A stretch of DNA of 53,227 nucleotides, taken from positions 1-53,227 of the forward strand of contig JAIXXA010000071.1 of NCBI GenBank assembly GCA_027490975.1, written 5' to 3'. Each line of letters opens with the position of its first letter. The first letter of the stretch is position 1. The translations under genes and the position numbers were made by a program. Positions 42,102-51,500 of this stretch are shown here, piece by piece. The notes under the pieces were generated by a model that was not told the origin of the DNA, ran no database searches, and saw only the letters and a program-made list of their open reading frames with translations. Origin of the DNA: Rhodospirillaceae bacterium. Its GTDB lineage: Bacteria; Pseudomonadota; Alphaproteobacteria; CACIAM-22H2.

Positions 42102-43286
42102 TCAGATCGTGCCGGCGCTTTTGAGGACCGCAATCTCGGCGGCGTCGAGGCCGAATTCGGCCAAGATCTCGTCGCTGTGCCCGCCGCGCGGCGGCGGGGC
42201 ACTTGCCAGGCGGCTTGGGCTGCGGCTCAGCGCCACCGGTTGGCCCATCAGCCGAAGATCGCTGTCGGCCACATTCTGGGCGACGCCCAGATGCCGGATC
42301 TGCGGATCTGCGAACATTTCGTCGACCCGGTAGATCGGCCCGCACGGCACGCCGGCGGCGTTCAGTTTGGCGATCCATTGCGCCGTCTCGAGATCGCGGA
42401 AGCGCGTTTGCAGCGCGGCGTTGAGCGCGTCGCGATTGGCCGAGCGCAGCTCGGGCGTGGCGTAGGCGGGCTCCGCGATCAAGCCGCCGAGCTCCATCGC
42501 TTGCGCGCAGCGTTCCCAGATCGCCTGGCCGGTCGTCGCGAGATTGAGATAGCCGTCGCGTGTCTGGAACACGCCGGTCGGGATGATGGTCGGATGGTTG
42601 TTGCCGGCCTGGCCCGCCACCTCGCCCGCCACGAGATAGCGTGCGGCTTGGAAATCGAGCATGAAAGCCTGTGCCTGCAGAAGCGAGGTCTGCACCCATT
42701 GGCCTTGGCCGGATGCCTCGCGCTCGAGCAGGGCGGTCAGAATCCCGAGCGCGCAGAACAGGCCCGCCGTGAGATCGGCCAGCGGAATGCCGGTGCGCAA
42801 CGGGCCTTGACCCGGCAGGCCCGTCACCGACATGAGCCCGCCCATGCCCTGTGCGATCTGGTCGAAGCCGGGCCGCGTCGCGTAAGGCCCGTCCTGGCCG
42901 AAGCCCGAAATGCTGCCATAGACGATGCGCGGATTGATCGCTTTGAGATCGTCGTAGGCAATGCCGAGGCGGTGTTTGACGTCGGGCCTGAAATTCTCGA
43001 CGACCACATCGGCCTTGGCGACGAGGCGACGGAAAAGCGCCACGCCCGCGGGCGCTTTGAGGTCGAGCGTGAGGCTGCGCTTGTTGCGGTGCAGATTCAT
43101 GAAATCGGCGCCGTCGCGCGCCGAACCCATCGGGTCGCCATCTTCCATGTGCAGCGGCAGCTCGATCTTCACGACATTCGCCCCCCAATCGGCGAGCTGG
43201 CGCACGCAGGCGGGGCCGGCGCGCACGCGCGTGAGATCGAGCACGGTGAAGCGTTTGAGGGCACTTGAAGCTTCGGCTGCCGGCAT
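42102..43286 (-). CDS. CaiB/BaiF-family CoA transferase
   Basis: This 394-residue family III CoA transferase moves CoA between carboxylic acids through an Asp-acyl intermediate. The catalytic Asp171 is in GIPLADLTAGL. FTVLDLTRVRAGPACVRQLADWGANVVKIE, NLHRNKRSLTLDLK, VVVENFRPDV, and SGFGQDGPYATRPGFDQIAQGMGG are standard. The start ATG at 43286 is 69-93 bases from the divergent GGT gene. The substrate is unknown. Confidence 0.93.
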   Translation of the reverse strand: MPAAEASSALKRFTVLDLTRVRAGPACVRQLADWGANVVKIELPLHMEDGDPMGSARDGADFMNLHRNKRSLTLDLKAPAGVALFRRLVAKADVVVENFRPDVKHRLGIAYDDLKAINPRIVYGSISGFGQDGPYATRPGFDQIAQGMGGLMSVTGLPGQGPLRTGIPLADLTAGLFCALGILTALLEREASGQGQWVQTSLLQAQAFMLDFQAARYLVAGEVAGQAGNNHPTIIPTGVFQTRDGYLNLATTGQAIWERCAQAMELGGLIAEPAYATPELRSANRDALNAALQTRFRDLETAQWIAKLNAAGVPCGPIYRVDEMFADPQIRHLGVAQNVADSDLRLMGQPVALSRSPSRLASAPPPRGGHSDEILAEFGLDAAEIAVLKSAGTI

Positions 43287-43379
43287 GTGGAAATCGGCCC
43301 TCCCGGGTTTTGACGGTATCGTTGCTTGTGCCTAAGCTGCGGGCGAACGGCGGGGATGTCAAACGCGGGGGATGGCGCC

Positions 43380-45032
43380 ATGGGCGTGGATTTTGTCTGC
43401 GAAAAGCGCCCGGCGACGGGTTCGCGCGGCATGGTCGTGACGAACCATCCGCTGGCCTCGTCCGCCGCCGCCGAATGTTTGCTTGCCGGCGGCAACGCGA
43501 TCGATGCGGCCGTCACGGCGCTGTTCGCGCTGAGCGTGGTCGAGCCGATGATGGTGGGCCCGCTCGGCGGCGGCCTTGCGCATATTCGCCTCGCCGACGG
43601 CAGCCATCGTGTGATCGACGCATTGGGCACCGCTCCGCGCAAAGCGCGGCCCGACATGTACGAACCCGTTTCGACCGAGCTTGCCAAACGGCGCGACACC
43701 AAAGGCCGCGCCAACGAGTTCGGCCCGCTTGCCGTGGCGGTGCCCGGCGCTTTGGCGGGCTGGTGTTTGGCCCTCGACAAATACGGCACGATGCCGCTCG
43801 CCGAGGCGGTTGCACCCGCGATCCGCTTTGCCGCCGCGGGCTTTCGCGCCACGTCGTATCTGGCCGATTGCGTAGCCGACATGGCGCCGCACCTTGCCAG
43901 CGACCCGACCTATGCGGCGATTTTTCTGCCGGGCGGCGCACCCTTGGCGGCCGGCACGCGCGTGGTGCGCGCCGATATGGCGGCAAGCCTGCGCTTGATC
44001 GCCGAGCAGGGCCCCGCCGCCCTTTACGACGGGCCGCTCGGCCGCGCGCTGGTGGCCTACATGGCCGCCAATGGCGGCTTGATCGACGCGCAGGATCTGG
44101 CCGCGTATCGGCCGATCGAACGCGCACCGGTCGTGGGCACCTATCGCGGCTACGAGATCGTCGGCCCGCCGCCGCCGTCGTCGGCGGGCGTGCATGTGGC
44201 GCAGATGCTCAATCTGCTGGAGCCCTACGATCTTGCGAAGATGGGTTTCGGCTCGGCCGATGCCACGCATCTTCTGGCCGAAGTCATGCGCATCGCCTTT
44301 GCCGACCGCGCGGTCGCGACGGCCGATCCGGCCTTCGTCGACGTGCCGGTCGCGCGCATCGTCTCGAAGGACTATGCCGCCACGCGCGGCCGCGATCTGA
44401 AGCTCGACCGCAGCCAGGATTGGGGCCCGGGTTTGGCGGCAGGCGAATCCGCCAACACCACGCATGTGACGGTCGCCGATGCGTTCGGCAATATCGTGGC
44501 GAGCACGCAAACGCTGAACGGCGTGTTCGGCGCCTGCGTGGCGATTCCGGGCACGGGGCTCGCGGCCAACGACTACATGCACAATTTTGACCCGCATCCG
44601 GGCAATGCGCTGTCGATCGCGCCCGGCAAACGCGTCTACACCTCGATGGCGCCGACGATCGTCAAACGCGACGGCAAGCCGGTTTTTGCGCTGGGCTTGC
44701 CGGGGGGCTTGCGCATTTTCCCGTCGGCGCTGCAGGCGATCGTCAATCTGATCGATCACGACATGAGCGCCCAAGAAGCAGTCGAAGCGCCGCGCATCTG
44801 GACCGAGGGCGGCGTGCTCGAGCTCGAACCCGGCATCGCCGAACCAGTCGCCGAAGAGCTGGCGCGCCGCGGCCATCGCGTCCAACGCGTAAGGCGCATC
44901 GCGGGCGGAATGGGTTGCGTGCGCTTCGAAGCCGACGGCATGCTCACCGGGGCGGCGTGCTGGCGCGCGGACGGCACGCCGGTGGCCGTATCGGGCGGCC
45001 TTGCGCGTCCGGGCGTGCGTTTCACGGTGTAG
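43380..45032 (+). CDS. Gamma-glutamyltransferase family protein (no signal peptide)
   Basis: This 550-residue Ntn-hydrolase cleaves itself before the nucleophilic Thr, here Thr360 in ESANTTHVTVADAFGN. SAAAECLLAGGNAIDAAVTALFALSVVEPMMVGPLGGG is the N-terminal signature, and GLPGGLRIFPSALQAIVNL lies near the C-terminus. No signal peptide is seen, so a cytosolic role or an oxamate/other amidohydrolase-type function is possible. Starts at 43356 and 43326 are alternatives; 43380 has a good ribosome site. The next gene begins four bases later. Confidence 0.85.
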   Translation: MGVDFVCEKRPATGSRGMVVTNHPLASSAAAECLLAGGNAIDAAVTALFALSVVEPMMVGPLGGGLAHIRLADGSHRVIDALGTAPRKARPDMYEPVSTELAKRRDTKGRANEFGPLAVAVPGALAGWCLALDKYGTMPLAEAVAPAIRFAAAGFRATSYLADCVADMAPHLASDPTYAAIFLPGGAPLAAGTRVVRADMAASLRLIAEQGPAALYDGPLGRALVAYMAANGGLIDAQDLAAYRPIERAPVVGTYRGYEIVGPPPPSSAGVHVAQMLNLLEPYDLAKMGFGSADATHLLAEVMRIAFADRAVATADPAFVDVPVARIVSKDYAATRGRDLKLDRSQDWGPGLAAGESANTTHVTVADAFGNIVASTQTLNGVFGACVAIPGTGLAANDYMHNFDPHPGNALSIAPGKRVYTSMAPTIVKRDGKPVFALGLPGGLRIFPSALQAIVNLIDHDMSAQEAVEAPRIWTEGGVLELEPGIAEPVAEELARRGHRVQRVRRIAGGMGCVRFEADGMLTGAACWRADGTPVAVSGGLARPGVRFTV

Positions 45033-45035
45033 CCA

Positions 45036-46001
45036 ATGGCCGAAAAGATCGTCGTCGTCGACATGCTGAGCGAGGCGAGTGCTGCACGCTTGCGCACCTT
45101 GCTGCCCGAAGGCTTCGTGCTCGCGCACGGCACCGCGCCCGGCGCCGACCATCTCAAGGAAATCCTCGCCGACGCCGACTACGCGATCTCAGGCCAGCTC
45201 GCGGTCACCGGAGACGTTCTGCGTGCGGCCAAAAAGCTCAAGCTTCTGCACAAATGGGGCGTGGGCGTGGACAATCTCGACATCGAAACCGCGCGCGAAC
45301 TCGGCATCAAGGTCGCGCGCACCACGGGCTCGAACGCCGTCGCAGTCGCGGAGTTCACGCTCGGGCTGATCCTTGCCACGTTGCGCCACATCGCGTTCGG
45401 GCACCTCCATCTGCAGCGCGGCGAATGGCGCGGCGGGCGCCTGCCGCGCGACAATTTCATGCTGTCGAAGAAGACCGTCGGTCTTGTCGGCTTCGGCGCC
45501 ATCGGCCAGACGGTCGCAAAACTGCTGGCGGGTTTCGGCTGCACGATCCTCTACACGCAGCGCAACCGCGCGGGCGCCGAGATCGAGGCCGCCACCGGCG
45601 GGCGCTACGCGGCCTTGCCCGAGCTGCTCGCCGGCAGCGACGTCGTGTGCCTGCATTGTCCGCTCACGCCGCAGACCGCCAACATGATCGACTATGCCGC
45701 ACTCGCGTCGATGAGGCGCACGGCGATCTTGATCAACGTCGCGCGCGGCGGCGTGGTGGTCGAGGCCGATCTCGTGCGTGCGCTGCGCGAAGGCGTGATC
45801 CACGCCGCCGGCATGGACGTGTTCTCGGTCGAGCCCTTGCCGGCCGACAGCATGCTCCTCGGGCTCGACAATCTCGTGATCACGCCGCACATCGCGGCGA
45901 TGACGGCCGACAGTTTCGCGCCCACCGTCAAACGCATGTTCGCCAACATCCAAGCCGTGTCGCGCGGGCTGCCGCTGCCGCCGGGCGACGTGGTCGTCTA
46001 G
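45036..46001 (+). CDS. D-2-hydroxyacid dehydrogenase (phosphoglycerate-dehydrogenase-like)
   Basis: This 321-residue NAD-dependent oxidoreductase has the Rossmann motif VGFGAIGQTVAKLL (GxGxxG at 152-157). The catalytic Arg237 is in NVARGGVV, Glu266 in DVFSVEPLP, and His285 in TPHIAAMT. HKWGVGVDNLDIE is typical of the substrate side. The 321-residue length lacks the ACT/ASB domains of SerA. It is cotranscribed with the GGT-like gene. The substrate is unknown. Confidence 0.93.
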   Translation: MAEKIVVVDMLSEASAARLRTLLPEGFVLAHGTAPGADHLKEILADADYAISGQLAVTGDVLRAAKKLKLLHKWGVGVDNLDIETARELGIKVARTTGSNAVAVAEFTLGLILATLRHIAFGHLHLQRGEWRGGRLPRDNFMLSKKTVGLVGFGAIGQTVAKLLAGFGCTILYTQRNRAGAEIEAATGGRYAALPELLAGSDVVCLHCPLTPQTANMIDYAALASMRRTAILINVARGGVVVEADLVRALREGVIHAAGMDVFSVEPLPADSMLLGLDNLVITPHIAAMTADSFAPTVKRMFANIQAVSRGLPLPPGDVVV

Positions 46002-46825
46002 GCGCGCGCGGCTTCGACAAGCCAGATCGCACCGTCGAGCGCGACGGCACCGTCTTTCTCGTGGCGGTCAAAGGCGGCGTGCAGGCGTTCGGCCGCGGCG
46101 GCGCGCACAGTTTTGTCGGTGCCCCCAAGGGCCGAACTTGCAGGGCCGATCTGCAAGGCAAGCTCGACGGCGGCCGCAACGCCGCCCGTTGCCGCAAAAC
46201 AAACGTCGAAATCGTGCGCCGCGATCGAAATCCCGGCAAAGCCCGCCGCCGTCAGTGTTTTTTCGACATGGGCCGGGTCGGCGAACGAAAACGGTCCCGG
46301 CGCTTTTGGATTGAGCGGCGCCGCTGGCGGCAGCAGATCGGCGATTGCCGCCAGCGGGATTGCGGCCCAGTCGTTCTCGGCCATCCCGCGCCAGCAGGTG
46401 AAAACCAATCGCGCCTGCGGGCGCAGATTTTCGGCGATCGCCGCGAAGGCTGCGACCGGATCGGCGAAGAACATAAGCCCGAACTGCGAAACGGCGAGAT
46501 CGAACGGCACAGGCGCGCGCCAATCGGCGATGTCGGCGCGTACCAGTGCTGCTTTGCCGTGCGTGCGGGCGGCCGCAATTGCCAGCATCGCGTGCGACAC
46601 GTCGATGCCAGTGATGTCTGCCCCTTGGGCGAGCAGGCGCGCGCACAGATCGCCATTGCCGCAGCCGATATCAAGCACGCGCAAGCCCGCAACCGGTTCG
46701 ACGCGCTGGGCGAGAAGGGCAGCGGCCGGGGCGAACATGGCGTCGAGTGCTTCGTGCATCGCCGCCCATTTGGCGCCCACACGGCCGTCCCAAAGATCGA
46801 TCTGCGGCTGGTTGGCACTTGTCAC
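45998..46825 (-). CDS. Class I SAM-dependent methyltransferase (UbiE/Methyltransf_25-like)
   Basis: This 275-residue protein has motif I GLRVLDIGCGNGDLCARLLAQGADITGID and RADIADWRAPVPFDLAVSQFGLMFFADP. Residues 1-40 (LWDGRVGAKWAAM) form the usual helical cap. GTG 46825 was chosen over ATG 46876 because AGGAG lies seven bases before it. The substrate is unknown. It is divergent from the Tat-exported protein and convergent with the dehydrogenase, overlapping by four bases. Confidence 0.85.
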   Translation of the reverse strand: MTSANQPQIDLWDGRVGAKWAAMHEALDAMFAPAAALLAQRVEPVAGLRVLDIGCGNGDLCARLLAQGADITGIDVSHAMLAIAAARTHGKAALVRADIADWRAPVPFDLAVSQFGLMFFADPVAAFAAIAENLRPQARLVFTCWRGMAENDWAAIPLAAIADLLPPAAPLNPKAPGPFSFADPAHVEKTLTAAGFAGISIAAHDFDVCFAATGGVAAAVELALQIGPASSALGGTDKTVRAAAAERLHAAFDRHEKDGAVALDGAIWLVEAARA

Positions 46826-46943
46826 GACGGTACTCCTATCGGGTGCGACGTTAGTGCAGCGGCAAGCCTGCCGCAATGTTGCGAGTCTTGTGCTCGGCGT
46901 GCGGCTGCGTTATCCCCGGAAGCAACGAAAGGGCGGGGCAGTC

Positions 46944-47729
46944 ATGGATCGGCGAAAATTCATTGCGGGCGGCAGTGCCGGCTTGCTGGCGCTCGGTGCG
47001 CCTTCGGCTTTTGGCCAAACAGCGGGTGCGCGCCTGCAGGCGATCCGCGCGCGCGGCACTTTGCGCGTGGGCACCACCGGCGATTTCGAACCGATGAGTT
47101 TCCGCGTCGCCGGTGCGGCCGAGTACCGCGGCCTCGACATCGACGCGATGGCGCAGTTCGCCACCGATCTTGGCGTGCGCGTCGATTGGGTCGCGACCGA
47201 ATGGGGCCGCTTCGTAGCGGCTCTGCGCGACAACCGGTTCGACGTGTTTTCGGGCGCATCCGTGACGCCGGCGCGCGAAGCCCAGATCGCTTTCGCCGAC
47301 CCCTATTTCGAATTTTCGAGCGTGCCCGTCGTTTCGCGCCTGGCCGCCTTGCGCCTCAAAAGCTGGGACGACATGAACGCGCCCGGCGTGCGCGTGGCCG
47401 TGACAGCCGGGACCGCGTTCGAGGAAGCCGCCAAACGCCATTTTCCGCGCGCCATCGTGCGCGCGCTCGCGCCCCCTTCGGCCGGCTATCGCGAAGTTCT
47501 CGAAGGGCTTGCCGATCTTGCTTTGACGAGCAATGTCGATGCCGCCTTGCTGGTCAAGCGCAATCGCCAGCTCGTGCTGACCGATGCCGCGCGCGATCCG
47601 CGCGACCGCCGCCCTGGCGCCTTCGGATTGCCACCCGACGATCCGGAGTGGCGCGCCACCGTGAATGCCTGGGTCAAGGCCAAAAGCGCAGACGGCTTCT
47701 TCAAGTCGCTCGAAGCCAGATGGCTCTAG
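46944..47729 (+). CDS. Tat-exported solute-binding / cyclohexadienyl-dehydratase-like protein
   Basis: This 261-residue protein starts with a twin-Arg signal (MDRRKFIAGGSAGLLALG...). TLRVGTTGDFEPMSFR, GLDIDAMAQFATDLGVRVDWV, DNRFDVFSGASVTPAREAQIAFADPYF and the rest match type 3 solute-binding folds; the pattern is closest to PheC-type cyclohexadienyl dehydratases. No ABC permease or ATPase gene is adjacent. Either it feeds a distant transporter, or it converts arogenate/prephenate in the periplasm. The choice needs structural comparison. Confidence 0.75.
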   Translation: MDRRKFIAGGSAGLLALGAPSAFGQTAGARLQAIRARGTLRVGTTGDFEPMSFRVAGAAEYRGLDIDAMAQFATDLGVRVDWVATEWGRFVAALRDNRFDVFSGASVTPAREAQIAFADPYFEFSSVPVVSRLAALRLKSWDDMNAPGVRVAVTAGTAFEEAAKRHFPRAIVRALAPPSAGYREVLEGLADLALTSNVDAALLVKRNRQLVLTDAARDPRDRRPGAFGLPPDDPEWRATVNAWVKAKSADGFFKSLEARWL

Positions 47730-47741
47730 GCGGCATCGGCT

Positions 47742-48566
47742 TCACGCCACTTTGCGGCGAACCGACACGGTCGGCTTGAGCTCGATCACGGCCGACAAAT
47801 CGCGCAAGGCGGCGATCAGCACTTCGGTCACGTGCGTGCCCGAGGGGGCGACCAAGCGTCCGGCTGCTGTGGTCAGATTCTCCGCGAGCGTGTCGCCGAC
47901 GATGAGCTCGGCGAGCGGTACGGCAAACGCGCGCTGGCCCGTGGCGGCTGCAACGTCGCCCGCCCGGATCACCGCGACCACGCTGTCGGCAAGCCGTCCG
48001 ACATCGGTTTCGATCATCGCCGCGTCGAGTTCGGGGATGATCAGCATGCGGTAGACTTCGGCGGGCTTCAGCGGCATCGCCACTTTGCGCGCGCGGATCA
48101 GCCGGTCGGCGATCGTCTTCTGGCTTACGGGCTTCGAGACGAAACCGTGCGCGTCGAGGGCAATCGCCGCGCCGATCAGGGCTTCGTCCGAATGCGCGGA
48201 CATGATCACGACAGGTATGTCGCGCGTGGCCGTGGTGAAGCCCGCGCGGATCGCCTTCAGCATCTCAAGCCCATTCATCGGCAGCATGCGGATGTCGGTC
48301 ACGATGCAGTCGATGGGCTGGCGCGCGTGCATGCCGCTGCCCTGGAACATATCGGGTCGCTGCTGCTTCAGCGCGTCGAGGGCACTGCCCCCGGCCATCT
48401 CGTCGCCGAGCCCGAGGATCGAAAGCCCCTCGAACCCGTCGCTCGCCTCGACGACCTGCGCGCCGAAGCCTTTGAGGCCTTGCGCGATCATGCCGCGGAT
48501 GAACTTCTGGTCGTCGATCACCAGGACGCGCATGCCGGTCAAAGGCCGGTCGAAAGTGCCACTCAT
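47742..48566 (-). CDS. Response regulator with long receiver insert and C-terminal unknown domain
   Basis: This 274-residue protein has a receiver at about 10-170: D18-D19 (VLVIDDQKF), phospho-acceptor D91 (IVTDIRMLPMNG), S123 and Lys145. Between helix 2 and strand 3 an insert of about 30 residues (GLGDEMAGGSALDALKQQRP...) is unusual. The remaining 100 residues are a helical domain of no recognised family. It starts 23 bases after the hybrid kinase stop, so it is the likely partner in a phosphorelay. Confidence 0.85.
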   Translation of the reverse strand: MSGTFDRPLTGMRVLVIDDQKFIRGMIAQGLKGFGAQVVEASDGFEGLSILGLGDEMAGGSALDALKQQRPDMFQGSGMHARQPIDCIVTDIRMLPMNGLEMLKAIRAGFTTATRDIPVVIMSAHSDEALIGAAIALDAHGFVSKPVSQKTIADRLIRARKVAMPLKPAEVYRMLIIPELDAAMIETDVGRLADSVVAVIRAGDVAAATGQRAFAVPLAELIVGDTLAENLTTAAGRLVAPSGTHVTEVLIAALRDLSAVIELKPTVSVRRKVA

Positions 48567-48589
48567 GCTTGTCCTCGCGTGTCTTGTGC

Positions 48590-51500
48590 TCAGAAGGTCG
48601 AAATATAGCGGCCGAGCCGCGCAAAGCCAGCGTGAATCTGCGGGGAGACGGCGCGCACGCGCGCAAGATCGCCCGCGCGCGCGCCGTCTTCGGCCTCGCG
48701 GCACAGATCGGCAAGCCACGCCGCGCCGACGGAAGCCGTGGTGCCCTTGATCGCGTGGGCGGCTTCGCGCACGGCCTTGGCGTCGCCGGTCGCAAGGGCA
48801 GCGTCGAGATCGGCGGGCCCCTGGCTTGAAGACTCCCAGAAGAACTGCAGGGCGGCCCGGATGTCGTCGTCGCTTTTCGAGCCGAGCTGGTCTTCGAGCA
48901 CGGCGCGGTCGATGGGCGGGGCTTCGGGCGCGGCGGCCGCGAGCGCCGCCGGGGCGGCCGCGTCGGCGCGGCTCGAAGCGCTCTTGCGCAGAGCCGTGCC
49001 GGCGGGCAGCCAGCGCTCCAGTGCCGCGCGCACGATCTCGTAGCGCATCGGCTTGGTCAGATAGTCGTCGCCGCCCGCATCCGCCACGAGCTTGCCGGTC
49101 TCGGGCAGTGCATCGGCCGTCAGCACGATGATCGGCATGCGCCGAGCGCCCGTCGCCGCTTCGCGCGCGCGCAAGGTGCGCGTCAGCACCATGCCGTCCA
49201 TTTCGGGCATGTGGTAGTCGGTCAGCAGCATGCCGTAGCCGGGTTCGGCCTCCATGATCTTCAGCGCTTCCACGCCGTTGAAGGCAAAGCGCGAGGCGAA
49301 GCCGGCCCGGTCGAGCACGCGCTTGATCACGTATTGGTTCGTCTTGTTGTCTTCGGCCACGAGAACGGCGGCGTTGGCGGCGCGCGCCGCTTCGAGCGCC
49401 GGCGGCACGAAATTGCCGTCGCTTGCGGTCGTCGCCGCGCGCGCCTGGTCGAGGCTGGCGCGGTCGAGGGCAGCCGCGATCGCAAGCCACACGCGCTGGC
49501 GGCGCAGCGGCATGGTGATCGCGTCGAACGCGCCGGCCTCGGGTGCCGCCTTCAGGGTCGATGCGAGCGTGCGCGGGGCCGCCAGAATCGCGCGCGCTTC
49601 CGGATGCGCTTGCGTGAGGCGGCGCGAAAGCTCGATGGCTTCGCTCGAAGCTCCGCGCAGCAGCACGATCGGCAGCGCGTCTTTGGGCAGCGCGGCAATG
49701 TCGCCGTCGATCTCGGTTTCGAGATCGTGCTGCGGCGGAATGGCGATGCCGGCCGTGCGCAGCACATGCTCGAGCGCCTGGCGCGCCGCCCCGTCGAAGC
49801 CGAACGCCACGACCTTCGCATCCGAGATGTCGACGGTCGGACGCGCGGGCGCTTTCTCGAGGATGTCGGCGGGGAAATGGAACCAGAAGGTCGAGCCTTT
49901 GCCGGGCGTGGAGTGCACGCCCACTTCGCCGCCCATCATCTCGGCCAGGCGTTGGCTGATCGACAGGCCGAGGCCGGTGCCGCCGAACTTGCGCGAGGTC
50001 GAGGAATCGGCCTGCGTGAAGGCGCGGAAAAGCTTGGCGGTTTGCTCTTGCGTCATGCCGATGCCGGAATCGCGCACTTCGATCGCGATGCGTGCGGGCT
50101 TGCCCCCGAGCGGCTCGGCGCGCAGCGACACGGCCGCCACCACCGCCCCGCTTTCCGTGAACTTGACCGCGTTCGAAAGATAGTTGAGCACGATCTGGCG
50201 GATGCGCGTGGGATCGCCCGCGATCTGCGAGGGCAGGGCCGGATCGAGATCGACGACGAGATCGAGCCCTTTTTCGTCGGCGCGCGCGGCGATGAGTTCG
50301 GCGGCCTCTTCCACCACGTCGCCGACGTCGATCGGCAGGCGCTCGAATTCGATGCGACCCGCTTCGATCTTCGAGAAATCGAGAATGTCGTTGAGGATCG
50401 TCATCAGCGATTCGGCCGAGGCGCGGATGACCTTCGACATTTCGCGCTGGTCGGCGCTGAGCTCGGTCTGCTCGAGCATTTCGGCCATCGACATCACGCC
50501 GTTCATCGGCGTGCGGATTTCGTGGCTCATCGTGGCAAGGAAGCTCGATTTTGCCTTGGTGGCTTCTTCGGCCGCTTCCTTGGCGTGCTGCAATTCGGCT
50601 TCGGCGTGTTTCTGGGCCGTGATGTCCTGGTAGGCGCCGTACATGAATTGCAGCTTGCCCGAGGATTCCTCGCGCACGAGTTTGCCCGCCGCATGCACCC
50701 ACACGATCTTGCCGTCGGCCGGCCGCCGGTAGGGGTAGGTCGCGTCGTACTGGGCGTATTTGCCGTCGACGGCGCCCTGGTAGCGTGCGCTCGCGTCGGC
50801 CGCAATCGCGGGATCGGCTTCGAGCAGGCGTGCGAACCATTCTTCGACGAGGTGGTAGCGCCCGTCTTGCTTGATCGGCTCGCCCAGGATGCTGGCTGCG
50901 CGTTCGGACTGGTAGTAGTGCTCGGGGTCGCTGTAGTCCACGTACCAGTGGCCGCTGTCGGTGAGTTCGAGGGCGATGTCCGACAGGAAATTGGCGCGCT
51001 TGATCTTGTCTTCGGCGGCCTTGCGGTCGGAAATGTCGAGCAGCCAGCCCATCACGCCCTGTTCGCCTTCGTGCACGAACGGCATGAAGGTCGCGAGGAA
51101 CGGCCGCTTCTGGCCGCCCTTGCCGACGAGCACCATTTCGCGGTTGCGCACCGCGACGCCGGCCTTGAGATCGGCGATCAGCGCGTCGCGGTCTTCTGGA
51201 TTGGCGTAGATGCTCGACGCGTCGTCGCCCGGGCGCGTGTCGAACGCTTTCTCGAACTCGGGGTTCATGTAGTGGAACCGGCTCTTCAGCGTGAAGGCCG
51301 TGCCCACGGGGCTGTTGTTGAGGATGTTCTGCAGTGCCGCGCGCTGGTCGGCCATCGCCTTTTCGGCGGCTTTGCGCTCGGTGATGTCGCGCGCCACGCC
51401 GAGCAGCCCCAAGACGGTGCCGTCCGGCGCCTTGATTGCGGTTTTCTGCGTGTCGAGCAGCGCCTTGCGCCCGTCGGGATAGGCGACTTCCTCTTCGTTG

